Positions 1 to 6,693 of a DNA stretch of 16,432 nt are shown in pieces. A program made the translations under genes and the position numbers. The notes under the pieces are model-generated. The model saw only the letters and a program-made list of their open reading frames with translations, was not told where the DNA came from and searched no databases. The stretch spans positions 1-16,432 of the forward strand of contig VGDC01000005.1 in assembly GCA_016869895.1 (NCBI GenBank), given 5' to 3'. This DNA comes from Alphaproteobacteria bacterium. Lineage in GTDB: Bacteria > Pseudomonadota > Alphaproteobacteria > Rickettsiales > VGDC01. How positions within the stretch are numbered: position 1 is the first letter of the stretch; each line of letters begins with the position of its first letter.

Positions 1-119
1 ATGTCCATCAGCACCAGCTTCTTGCAGGCTTCGCGCCAGCCGATTTCCCCCGCGCTGTAGGCAGAAAGCACCGATAAATCTTGCGTCGCCGAATCCGTCA
101 TCGCCCTGCCTTTGGACAT
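1..119 (-). CDS. Partial unidentified small protein (5' end only)
   Basis: This is the N-terminal part of a minus-strand gene whose C-terminus lies beyond position 1; 39 codons are visible from the ATG at 119. A second in-frame ATG at 101 is a plausible alternative start because AAAGG lies just upstream of it, while no Shine-Dalgarno is visible before 119. A TATGAT hexamer at about 133-138 on the minus strand would give a transcript starting close to the first ATG, which also favours the 101 start. The visible residues include the stretch YSAGEIGWREACKKLVL, which looks like a short helical element of the kind seen in small DNA-binding or antitoxin-like proteins, but I do not recognise the family. 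No function is assigned. The frame is open to the window edge, and the short length limits confidence. Confidence 0.45.
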   Translation of the reverse strand, partial: MSKGRAMTDSATQDLSVLSAYSAGEIGWREACKKLVLMD

Positions 120-186
120 GAAAACACCGAATCATACTACCCCAGCACCACCGGCCTGAGTGTGAATGTTTCGTGACATGAAAGGG

Positions 187-215
187 TTGCCTTTGCGGAA
201 AAGGCAGAGTATTCC
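187..215 (+). promoter_or_regulatory. Putative promoter of tRNA-Arg
   Basis: A TTGCCT box (187-192) and a TATTCC box (210-215) are separated by exactly 17 nt. Transcription would begin at about 221-223, directly before the mature tRNA 5' end at 225. The spacer itself can form a 6-bp hairpin (GCCTTT 189-194 with AAAGGC 200-205). The -10 box is a weak match, so this rests on spacing and position. Confidence 0.4.
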
Positions 216-224
216 AACGGATAA

Positions 225-301
225 GATCCCGTAGCTCAGCAGGATAGAGCGACAGATTCCTAATCTGTAGGCCGCTGGTTCGAATCCAGTCGGGATCACC
301 A
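225..301 (+). tRNA. tRNA-Arg (anticodon CCU)
   Basis: A complete 77-nt cloverleaf can be folded by hand. The acceptor stem GATCCCG (225-231) pairs with CGGGATC (291-297), followed by discriminator A298 and encoded CCA (299-301). The D stem is GCTC (234-237) with GAGC (247-250). The anticodon stem ACAGA (252-256) with TCTGT (264-268) encloses TTCCTAA, placing anticodon CCT at 259-261. The T stem 274-278/286-290 encloses the canonical TTCGAAT. The anticodon reads AGG arginine codons. The start codon of the HAD gene follows only 16 nt after the CCA end, so the two are probably cotranscribed. Confidence 0.96.
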
Positions 302-317
302 AAAGGCTTTTAGAACA

Positions 318-1013
318 ATGAGTTATAATCTTTTCCTGTTTGATTTGGACGACACGTTGCTGGATTTCGGTGCGTCGGAGAGGCTGGCGTTCGACAGCAC
401 TATCAAGGCATTGGGATATAAAGAAAATACTGACCAGTTGTTCGCACAATATCAGGCAGGTAATCTGGCATTGTGGAAGCTGTTCGAGGCCGGAAAAACC
501 ACCAAAAATCACTTAAAAGTCGAACGATTCCGATCACTTTTTGCGCAAAATTCGCTCGATTTCGATGCGAATTTGGCGAGTGAACGCTATCTCGACACGC
601 TGCCCGAAACGGTGGTGCTTATCGACCATGCGGTGGAATTGTGCGAGTGGCTGAGCACGAAGGGTGAAATCGGCATCATCACGAATGGCATCGAAACGGT
701 GCAGATGCGGCGCATCGCCAATTCACCGCTGAAGGATTACATCAGCTTCGTGAGCGTGTCTGAAAGCTGCGGTTTCGCCAAGCCGGATATCCGCTTCTTC
801 GAGCATACGGTGAAGATGGCGAAAGGCTTCGAGCTGGCCTCCACGCTGATGGTGGGTGACCGCCATGAGGCGGATGTGCAGGGCGCGCAGAACTTCGGGG
901 TGGATTGCTGTTGGTATAACCCGCATGGTATAGCCCGACCGGAGCATCTCTCCCCCAAATACGAAATCACGCACCTGTCGCAGATGCCTGATTTGCTGGA
1001 AAAGGTGGCCTAG
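318..1013 (+). CDS. YjjG-type HAD-IA phosphatase (noncanonical nucleotidase-like)
   Basis: This is a 231-aa haloacid dehalogenase superfamily hydrolase of subfamily IA. All four motifs are visible: motif I DLDDT with nucleophile D9 and general acid D11; motif II ITNG with T122; motif III lysine K155 in FAKPD; and motif IV GDRHEAD with D181 and D186. Residues ~15-100 form the helical C1 cap. Length and motif wording best match the YjjG group, which in E. coli dephosphorylates pyrimidine nucleoside monophosphates, including noncanonical ones; that substrate is inferred. The protein is expected to be cytosolic and Mg-dependent. The start ATG lies 16 nt after the tRNA, and the only SD-like stretch is AAGG immediately behind the CCA, with a long spacing of about 11 nt. 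Hand-counted GC is about 45% over positions 301-600 and about 58% over 601-900. The gene converges on the next one with a 3-bp gap. Confidence 0.9.
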   Translation: MSYNLFLFDLDDTLLDFGASERLAFDSTIKALGYKENTDQLFAQYQAGNLALWKLFEAGKTTKNHLKVERFRSLFAQNSLDFDANLASERYLDTLPETVVLIDHAVELCEWLSTKGEIGIITNGIETVQMRRIANSPLKDYISFVSVSESCGFAKPDIRFFEHTVKMAKGFELASTLMVGDRHEADVQGAQNFGVDCCWYNPHGIARPEHLSPKYEITHLSQMPDLLEKVA

Positions 1014-1016
1014 GCG

Positions 1017-1538
1017 TTACTTCTTGCCCATGGCCTTCTTGTGGTGCTCCCAGTGTTTCTCCCAGCCGGGGCCGCGATGGTGCTGGTGGAAGGCGTCACG
1101 GTCGCGGTCACGTCCCCAGTGATAGCCGTCCCTATCGCGCCAGTTACGGCTGTTATAATAGTTGCGGTTATAGTTGTAATAGGGGTCATAACCTCCGGGA
1201 TAGCCGCTGCCGACATAGATGCCCGAACCGTTGCCGCCGATGTTGGCGCCATAACCGTATCCGCCGTAATTGCCGTAGTTATTGTTGTAATAGCTGTTGT
1301 TATAGGAGCGCGCGCCATAGCTACGCACCGCGGGCTGGCGCACGAAACCCTGATTGGGCTTGTTCACCGAGCGATTATAGACGCGGTTATAGGCGGAGGT
1401 GGAGTTCTGGATGCCGAAGCCGCCTTGCATGGTGCTGCTGGGGCGGGCGTTGGCGCGCATCTCCTGCGCTTCCGCCACGGGAACGGGCGCACCGAATGCG
1501 AGGAAAAGACTGCTGATGATGAGGCCTAGGCGTTTCAT
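1017..1538 (-). CDS. Secreted Tyr/Asn/Gly-rich protein with His-rich C-terminus
   Basis: The predicted product is 173 aa and unidentified. Residues 1-24 form a typical Sec signal peptide (MKR, hydrophobic core, AEA before the likely cut at 24/25). Residues ~73-130 are low complexity, dominated by Tyr, Asn and Gly (for example SYYNNNYGNYGGYGYG). Residues 131-173 become Arg/Asp- and then His/Trp/Lys-rich (DAFHQHHRGPGWEKHWEHH). The mature protein is probably periplasmic or envelope-associated. The His cluster suggests metal binding but this is inference. There are no cysteines. The start is well supported by AGGAGG at 1546-1551, five to seven nt upstream, and a perfect TATAAT at 1571-1576. Stop codons of this gene and the convergent HAD gene are 3 bp apart, with no terminator between. 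A coding role is supported by the signal peptide plus the SD; the large antisense frame across it is a composition effect. Confidence 0.8.
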   Translation of the reverse strand: MKRLGLIISSLFLAFGAPVPVAEAQEMRANARPSSTMQGGFGIQNSTSAYNRVYNRSVNKPNQGFVRQPAVRSYGARSYNNSYYNNNYGNYGGYGYGANIGGNGSGIYVGSGYPGGYDPYYNYNRNYYNSRNWRDRDGYHWGRDRDRDAFHQHHRGPGWEKHWEHHKKAMGKK

Positions 1539-1570
1539 GGGATATCCTCCTGCTTCTTACATCCTGCCAT

Positions 1571-1576
1571 ATTATA
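1571..1576 (-). promoter_or_regulatory. Putative -10 box (TATAAT) for the secreted Tyr-rich protein
   Basis: On the minus strand a perfect TATAAT sits 32 nt before the start codon, with AGGAGG between them, giving a leader of roughly 25 nt. No good -35 hexamer is present at 16-18 nt upstream, so the promoter may depend on an activator or an alternative sigma factor. It lies between the permease terminator and the gene, as expected for an independent unit. Confidence 0.45.
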
Positions 1577-1619
1577 CCTCAAGAATCCGTATTTTCCTTC
1601 GGTGACGCGGAATCAGCAC

Positions 1620-1653
1620 AAAAAGAAACCCGCCTGCTTGCGCGAGGCGGGTT
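1620..1653 (-). terminator. Rho-independent terminator of the permease gene
   Basis: On the minus strand a 9-bp perfect stem (AACCCGCCT, 1653-1645, with AGGCGGGTT, 1635-1627) and a 9-nt loop are followed by TCTTTTT (1626-1620). It lies 33 nt beyond the stop codon of the amino-acid permease and separates it from the downstream secreted-protein gene. Confidence 0.88.
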
Positions 1654-1685
1654 CTTTCATTCGTTCCGAAATGGAATCAATCGTA

Positions 1686-3293
1686 TCAATCGACGGTCTT
1701 TTCGTGCTCCTGATCGATGAATTCCGCTTCGCCTTCCAGCGGGCCTTCGCCACGGCGGAGGCGGCTGTTACGGTAGCCGTAGAAGGCATAGATGAGCATA
1801 CCGACCAGCAGGTAAGGACCGGTGTAGTGCAGCACTTCTTCACCGCTGTGGGTCAAGACGATGGCACCGCTCTGGTCGCTTCCGAAGAAGATGGAGAAGA
1901 CCAGATAACCACAGGTGAGCATACCCAGAATCGGGATGAGCGGCATCAGCGGCACGCGGAACGGACGCTCCAGATGCGGCTGTTTGATGCGCATGTACCA
2001 CACGCTGAAGCAGACCATCATGAACGCCAGCAAGGTGCCGAGGCTGACGAGGTCACCCAGCAGGGTGATGGGGGTCATGCCCGCAGCGATGGACACGATG
2101 ATGCCCACGACAATGGTGTTGATGTAAGGCGTGGAGAAGCGTGGGTGGGTCTTGCTGAAGGACTTGGGCAGCAAGCCGTCACGCGACATGGTGTAGAAGA
2201 TACGGGTCTGGCCGTAGAGCAGAACCAGCATCACAGAGCTCAAGCCCGTGATCGCACCGATCTTGATGAAGTAGGAGAACCAGGTGAGACCCATGGCATC
2301 CACAGCAACGGCCATCGGATCCGGCACGCCGAGCATGGTGTAGGGCACGGCACCGGTCAAGACTGCGGAAACACCCATGTACAGCAAGGTGCAGACCAGC
2401 AGCGAGCCGAGGATACCGAAAGGCATATCCTTCTGGGGGTTCTTCGCTTCCTGCGCAGCGGTGGAGACAGCCTCGAAGCCCACATAGGCGAAGAAGATGA
2501 TGGAAGCGGCACGGAAGATACCATCCCAGCCATACACGCCGGGGGCGGTGTTCTCGGGGATGAAGGGCGTCCAGTTCTCGGGGTTGACGTAGAAGATACC
2601 GATACCCACGAACATAGTCACCACGGTGACTTTGATGGCCACGATGATGTTGTTGATCTTCGCGGATTCGCTGACACCCACCACAAGCAGGGTGGTGACG
2701 GCGGCGATACCGATGAAGGCCAAGACGTTGAAGGTGCCGACGATGGTCTCGCCCGCAGCGTTCATGATGGTGTTATCGGTGAGGTTCACGGTGTAGCCAG
2801 CCGCTTCGTAAAGCGATGCGAAGGCGGGCTTGATCTTCACGATGGCATTGGTGGCAGCCGTTAATTGCGGCGGCACCATCACCCCGAATTCGAGGAGCAG
2901 ACTGTTCAGATAGCCCGACCAGCCCACGGCGACCGTCGCCGAAGCGACCCCGTATTCAAGGACGAGCAACCAGCCCATGACCCAAGCGAAGACTTCGCCG
3001 AGCGTGGCATAAGAGTAGGTATAAGCACTGCCGGAGATGGGCAGGACGGACGCGAGTTCCGCGTAGCACAGACCCACGAAGGCGCAGGCGATGCCGGTGA
3101 AGATGAACGACATCATCAAAGCGGGGCCAGCGTGGTTGGCAGCGGCGTTACCGGTCATCACGAAGATACCCGCGCCGATGATGCAGCCGATGCCGAGGCT
3201 CAACAGGTTCCACTTGCCCAGCGTGCGCTTCAGCGGGCTTTGGCGGGATTCGGCCTGAATGCGCGCCACGGTTTTCTTAATGAAAAGACTCAT
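1686..3293 (-). CDS. APC-superfamily amino acid permease (cationic amino acid transporter-like)
   Basis: This 535-aa inner-membrane secondary transporter belongs to the APC superfamily, closest in style to the bacterial CAT/YfnA group. TM1 carries the substrate-site glycine motif (GIGCIIGAGIF), and about 12 hydrophobic segments follow, including the conserved FFAYVGFEAVSTAAQEAKNP region of TM6 and the following loop, and the TRIFYTMSRDGLLP loop after TM8. Two unusually long hydrophilic loops are present, one of about 35 residues after TM3 and one of about 20 residues before the last TM, and the C-terminus is a charged tail. I place the start at the ATG at 3293 because GAGGG lies 5 nt upstream; a GTG at 3299 in the same frame would add two residues but overlaps that SD. 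The gene follows sulP after an 84-bp gap and has its own terminator. Substrate cannot be read from sequence; basic or neutral amino acids are likely. Confidence 0.9.
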   Translation of the reverse strand: MSLFIKKTVARIQAESRQSPLKRTLGKWNLLSLGIGCIIGAGIFVMTGNAAANHAGPALMMSFIFTGIACAFVGLCYAELASVLPISGSAYTYSYATLGEVFAWVMGWLLVLEYGVASATVAVGWSGYLNSLLLEFGVMVPPQLTAATNAIVKIKPAFASLYEAAGYTVNLTDNTIMNAAGETIVGTFNVLAFIGIAAVTTLLVVGVSESAKINNIIVAIKVTVVTMFVGIGIFYVNPENWTPFIPENTAPGVYGWDGIFRAASIIFFAYVGFEAVSTAAQEAKNPQKDMPFGILGSLLVCTLLYMGVSAVLTGAVPYTMLGVPDPMAVAVDAMGLTWFSYFIKIGAITGLSSVMLVLLYGQTRIFYTMSRDGLLPKSFSKTHPRFSTPYINTIVVGIIVSIAAGMTPITLLGDLVSLGTLLAFMMVCFSVWYMRIKQPHLERPFRVPLMPLIPILGMLTCGYLVFSIFFGSDQSGAIVLTHSGEEVLHYTGPYLLVGMLIYAFYGYRNSRLRRGEGPLEGEAEFIDQEHEKTVD

Positions 3294-3377
3294 ACTCACC
3301 CTCTATGCTTACGTTTTTTGAAGGAAATCGTAAAATTGAAGGGGAAAGGAGTAACAGGCTTGGAAAAGCACGGCAAG

Positions 3378-5111
3378 TTATAATTGCGCGGGTCGTGATT
3401 CCGCAGCGCACAAAAGGAGCGCATCTTCAACGGTTTCCACGATTTCGGGGGATTCCGCCACATGCAGGCTGACATGGTGTTTGCGTATGTAAACCGCCAC
3501 TTCCGAGCCACAACAGAGGATGACACGCTTGCCCATATCCGTCATGGAACGGAGCATTGAATAAAGCGCGACGAGGCCGGACATATCGATGAATCCGACC
3601 TGCTCCATGTCCAGAATCAGCGTGTGCACATCGGCGAAATAGGCGGGTTCGGCATCCAATGCCTTCTCCACTGTGGCGAAGAACAACGGCCCTTGGAGGT
3701 GGTATATCACCACCCCATCGGGCAGGGCGGTCTTGTGGTGCTTCTTGTGTTCCTGCGTCTCCAGCTCCACATGGGTCATCTCCGTCACCCGCTTGATGAC
3801 CAGTAGCGAAGCCAGCACCATGCCCACCGTGACCCCCGCGACCATATCCATCAGCACCGTCAGGCCGAAGCAGGTCAGCATCACCCAGACATCGCTGCGC
3901 GGGGCGACCTTCAAAGTGCTGATGAACTGGTGGACGTGGGACATCCGATACGCCGTGAACAGCAGCAAGGCCGCCAGCGAGGCCATGGGAATATGGTTGA
4001 TGAGGCCGATGAACAACCACAGATACATAAGGATGAACAAGGCGTGATACACCGCCGCTAGGGGGGTCTTCGCACCGGCGTTGATGTTCATGGCCGTGCG
4101 CGCGATGGCACCCGTGGCGGGAATGCCCATCGCCAGACCGGAAGCGATATTGGCGATGCCGATGCCGTTCAGCTCGGAATTGGGGTTATGGCGTTTGCCG
4201 TCGGACAGACTATCCGCCACCGTGGCTGCCAATAAGGATTCCAACGCCGCGAGGATGGCGATGGTCAGGGCGGGAGCGAGCAGCAACCGCCACTCCGCCG
4301 CCGTAGGAAATGCCCAGAGCACGTCATCGCCTCCGGGGAGATGGAAACTGGGCAGATAGGGCGGAATGCCGGCGATGGTGTTGCCCAAGGTGTCGATATA
4401 GCTGAAGCGCGTGCCGATGGTCTCCACATCGCCCAGCACAAATGCCAGTGCCGTGCCTAGCGCGACACCGACGATGGCACCGGGAATCATCTTCCCCAAG
4501 ACACGCGGGGCGTAAATCACCGAGAGCAGCGTCACCATCCCCACCGCCGTCTCCGCCCAGTTCAGATGGGGCAAGGCCGTGATGATGCGGCTGGCTTTCT
4601 CGAGATATTCTCCTTGCAGCGCCACAAGGCCAAGCCCCAAGAAATCATTGAGCGACAAGGTCGCCAGCACCACAGCGATACCCGCCGTGAAACCGGTGGT
4701 CACCGGGAATGGCACATAATTGATGAGCCGACCGAGATGCGCCACGCCGAAACCGATGAGGAACAACCCCGCCAGAATCTGACACCAGATGATGCCACGA
4801 AGTCCTAAATCGGCGACAATCGGCGCGAGGATGACCACGAAAGCGGCGGTCGGCCCGCTGACCTGCAAACGCGAACCGCCCAGCAAGGCGGCGACCACCC
4901 CCGCGACGATAGCGGTGTATAACCCATGTTGCGGCGGCAAGCCTACCGCGATGGAAAGCGCCATCGACAAGGGCAGGGCAATGAGCGAGACGACGAAAGC
5001 CGCCAGCACATCATGGCGGAAGGTGGAAAGGCGATAGCCCCCGCGCAACGACTCGTACATCGCCGAAGCGAGGGAAGGCAGCTGCAGGTGGGACGTGCGC
5101 CGATGGCTCAT
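3378..5111 (-). CDS. SulP family anion transporter with STAS domain
   Basis: This 577-aa inner-membrane protein has the SLC26/SulP architecture. The N-terminal signature region includes VSLIALPLSMALSIAVGLPP (41-60), and GGSRLQVSGPTAAF follows at 78-91. Hydrophobic segments continue to about residue 440, consistent with the 14-TM UraA-like fold. A cytosolic STAS domain occupies about 463-565, with the phosphorylatable-loop motif FIDMSG at about 507-512. Family members move sulfate, bicarbonate or C4-dicarboxylates; the substrate here is not determinable. The start ATG lies 5 nt after the ogt stop and lacks a good SD, so translation is probably coupled to ogt. An EI24/CysZ-like protein, a family including a sulfate channel, is divergently encoded just beyond ogt, which weakly favours sulfate. 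The length is normal and no frame damage is seen. Confidence 0.92.
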   Translation of the reverse strand: MSHRRTSHLQLPSLASAMYESLRGGYRLSTFRHDVLAAFVVSLIALPLSMALSIAVGLPPQHGLYTAIVAGVVAALLGGSRLQVSGPTAAFVVILAPIVADLGLRGIIWCQILAGLFLIGFGVAHLGRLINYVPFPVTTGFTAGIAVVLATLSLNDFLGLGLVALQGEYLEKASRIITALPHLNWAETAVGMVTLLSVIYAPRVLGKMIPGAIVGVALGTALAFVLGDVETIGTRFSYIDTLGNTIAGIPPYLPSFHLPGGDDVLWAFPTAAEWRLLLAPALTIAILAALESLLAATVADSLSDGKRHNPNSELNGIGIANIASGLAMGIPATGAIARTAMNINAGAKTPLAAVYHALFILMYLWLFIGLINHIPMASLAALLLFTAYRMSHVHQFISTLKVAPRSDVWVMLTCFGLTVLMDMVAGVTVGMVLASLLVIKRVTEMTHVELETQEHKKHHKTALPDGVVIYHLQGPLFFATVEKALDAEPAYFADVHTLILDMEQVGFIDMSGLVALYSMLRSMTDMGKRVILCCGSEVAVYIRKHHVSLHVAESPEIVETVEDALLLCAAESRPAQL

Positions 5112-5116
5112 GGGAA

Positions 5117-5689
5117 TCAGCGTTTCAGCGAAGCTTCGAAATCCAGCATCTGCTCTTTGCGGTGGACACCGGATTCATAGCCGCCCAACCCGCCGTCCTT
5201 GCGCAGCACACGGTGGCAGGGGACGAGGAAATGCACGGGATTATCGCCCACCGCACCCGCAGCGGCGCGGATGGCATCGGGCTTTCCGGCCATGGCGGAA
5301 ATGCAGGAATAATCGGACGTGCCGCCATCGGGGATGGTCAGCAACGCTTCCCAGACGCGTATCTGGAAGGCCGTGCCTTTCAGGTGCAACGCCAGACCCT
5401 TCAGCCCCGCGCCTTGGCCTTTGGTGGTGATTTTCTTCACCAGTTCGGCGGTGGACTTGTCATCCTGCGTGAAGCGGAGTTCCGGCCAGCGGCTGGAGAC
5501 ACGGTTGAAGACGGTGAGCAGCTCTTTTTCCGTATCGCGGAAAACCAGCGCGATGATGCCCTGCGCGTCCTTGGCGATGAAGCAATAGCCGAAGGGGGTT
5601 TCGTGGATGCCGAAAACCGCTTTGTCATGCGCTTTGGCGAAGGCGGTGCGTTTTCCGTCCACCAGCCGAACCTGATCATATTGTGCCAT
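5117..5689 (-). CDS. ogt: Methylated-DNA--protein-cysteine methyltransferase
   Basis: This 190-aa suicide DNA-repair protein transfers alkyl groups from O6-alkylguanine to its own cysteine. The active-site motif PCHRV places the acceptor at Cys158, with H159 and Glu172 (in the YESG motif) completing the usual triad and N150 as the hinge Asn. The winged-helix DNA-binding region is GTAFQIRVWEALLTIPDGG (105-123), with the RAAAGAVG recognition helix at 141-148. The N-terminal ~90 residues form the non-catalytic domain. The regulatory Cys4-zinc domain and AraC-like domain of Ada are absent, but sequence style resembles the C-terminal half of Ada. AGGG upstream of the ATG (spacing ~4) supports the start. 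It is the first gene of the ogt-sulP-permease set, with only 5 bp before sulP. Ogt versus Ada-derived naming is uncertain; the function is secure. Confidence 0.95.
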   Translation of the reverse strand: MAQYDQVRLVDGKRTAFAKAHDKAVFGIHETPFGYCFIAKDAQGIIALVFRDTEKELLTVFNRVSSRWPELRFTQDDKSTAELVKKITTKGQGAGLKGLALHLKGTAFQIRVWEALLTIPDGGTSDYSCISAMAGKPDAIRAAAGAVGDNPVHFLVPCHRVLRKDGGLGGYESGVHRKEQMLDFEASLKR

Positions 5690-5756
5690 GCATCCCTACC
5701 CTTATTCTTAGTGTTTTCCCCATTATGCACAAAGGCATAAGCAATAGCCACACTGA

Positions 5757-5785
5757 TTGCGCGTTTATACCGATTCGCCTATGCT
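5757..5785 (+). promoter_or_regulatory. Putative promoter of the EI24/CysZ-like gene
   Basis: TTGCGC (5757-5762) and TATGCT (5780-5785) are separated by exactly 17 nt in the 120-bp divergent gap between ogt and the plus-strand membrane-protein gene. Transcription would start around 5792, giving a short leader containing GAGG before the ATG at 5810. No comparably good promoter was seen for ogt in this gap. Confidence 0.5.
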
Positions 5786-5809
5786 GCGACTGCAACCAGT
5801 GAGGATCCC

Positions 5810-6496
5810 ATGCTTATCCAGACCGTATTCCGCAGCTTCCGGACGATGTTCGCCCCGAATTTCTTTTCGCTCTTCCTGAAGATGAGCTTCATCACCGTCG
5901 CCGTCTTTTCGGTGTTCATGGTGGCGTTGACCGCCTTCACCATCAATCTCCACCTGTTCGGGGATGGCAGCGAGGCGACCTTCGCCAATATCGGCGTGAG
6001 CATCGTGGCTTTCGTCATCTCGTGGCTATTGCTGCCGACGCTGGTGCCGCTCATCGCCGCGTTCTTTCAGGAAACCATCGCTGACCGCATCGAAGCGGTG
6101 GAATATCCGGAATATTCCCCGCCCGCTATCCAGCGTCCACTGGCGAAGGAACTGTGGGAAGACACGAAATTCGTGCTATTCCTCATATTCATCAACATCC
6201 TGATGCTGCCGACCTTCATCCTCGGCATCGGCGCTATCGCCTATTTCTTCGTGAACTCCTATTTCGTGGGGCGCGAATTCTTCGAGACCGCCGCCGCACG
6301 CCATGTAGGACGCGAAGAGGCGAAGCGATTGCGCAAGAACAATAGTTTCCTCGTGCTATTCGGGGGTTCTGCCATCGTGGTGCTGTCCATCACCCCGCTG
6401 CTCAACTTCACCGCGCCGTTCATCGGCGTGGCGTTGATGGTGCATCTGTTCCATGGATTGCATAAGCCAGCACAGGTGGTGCTGCCAGCAAGATGA
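5810..6496 (+). CDS. EI24/CysZ-like integral membrane protein
   Basis: This 228-aa protein belongs to the EI24 domain family, which in E. coli includes CysZ, a sulfate-uptake channel. Four hydrophobic regions are visible at about 22-44, 62-88, 120-148 and 178-215, the last two long enough for hemi-penetrating helices as in CysZ. The family's sequence signature is present as YFVGREFFETAAARHVG (151-167), followed by a basic helix (AKRLRKNNS). The start is supported by GAGG upstream of the ATG and a promoter-like pair. The gene is divergent from ogt-sulP, so a link to sulfate or anion transport is plausible but not proven; many alphaproteobacterial EI24 proteins have no assigned role. After the TGA stop the same frame stays open for 63 more codons, up to the icd ribosome-binding site. 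Confidence 0.82.
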   Translation: MLIQTVFRSFRTMFAPNFFSLFLKMSFITVAVFSVFMVALTAFTINLHLFGDGSEATFANIGVSIVAFVISWLLLPTLVPLIAAFFQETIADRIEAVEYPEYSPPAIQRPLAKELWEDTKFVLFLIFINILMLPTFILGIGAIAYFFVNSYFVGREFFETAAARHVGREEAKRLRKNNSFLVLFGGSAIVVLSITPLLNFTAPFIGVALMVHLFHGLHKPAQVVLPAR

Positions 6497-6502
6497 GAGG
6501 AA

Positions 6503-6520
6503 GGCATCCAGCAGGATGCC
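6503..6520. repeat. Perfect hairpin in the icd upstream region
   Basis: GGCATCC (6503-6509) and GGATGCC (6514-6520) form a perfect 7-bp stem around the tetraloop AGCA, starting 7 nt after the EI24-gene stop. No U-tract follows on either strand, so it is not an obvious intrinsic terminator. It may protect the upstream mRNA 3' end or belong to the icd leader. Confidence 0.55.
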
Positions 6521-6550
6521 GAGCCGTCAGCCAGCGAAGCTGCCGCCCAT

Positions 6551-6572
6551 GTGATTTTCAGGAGAAAATCAC
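6551..6572. repeat. Second perfect hairpin in the icd upstream region
   Basis: GTGATTTTC (6551-6559) and GAAAATCAC (6564-6572) form a perfect 9-bp stem around AGGA. The arms are also long enough to serve as a DNA dyad for a regulator. A smaller CAGC-GAA-GCTG hairpin sits between the two stems (6532-6542). No U-tract follows on either strand. The function is unknown. Confidence 0.6.
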
Positions 6573-6693
6573 GGGGCGAAAGACAAAATCGTGCTGCAAT
6601 GCGGCATTCAGCCTTGCAAAAAAAGCACTCGAAATGCGGGCGGGCATCCGCTAACTTGACGGCAACAAAAAACCGCCCTCAAGGATAAAACGC

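Noticed and set aside
1041..1529. 162-codon plus-strand and 102-codon minus-strand frames over the secreted Tyr-rich gene
   Set aside because: Both give Val/Ala/Ile- or Thr/Ala-only repeats that mirror the low-complexity gene. The 173-aa frame alone has a signal peptide, AGGAGG and a TATAAT.
1602..2864. 420-codon plus-strand open frame over the permease gene
   Set aside because: Its His/Asp/Glu/Gly-rich translation is a typical antisense reading of a hydrophobic membrane-protein gene; the minus-strand permease fully explains the region.
3300..3377. Promoter for the permease in the sulP-permease gap
   Set aside because: A TACGAT-like box is present but no -35 lies at a sensible distance, so it was not listed.
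6656..6661. TTGACG as -35 box of the icd promoter
   Set aside because: No acceptable -10 is found at 16-19 nt downstream; the nearest AT-rich hexamer is at 22 nt and overlaps the RBS.
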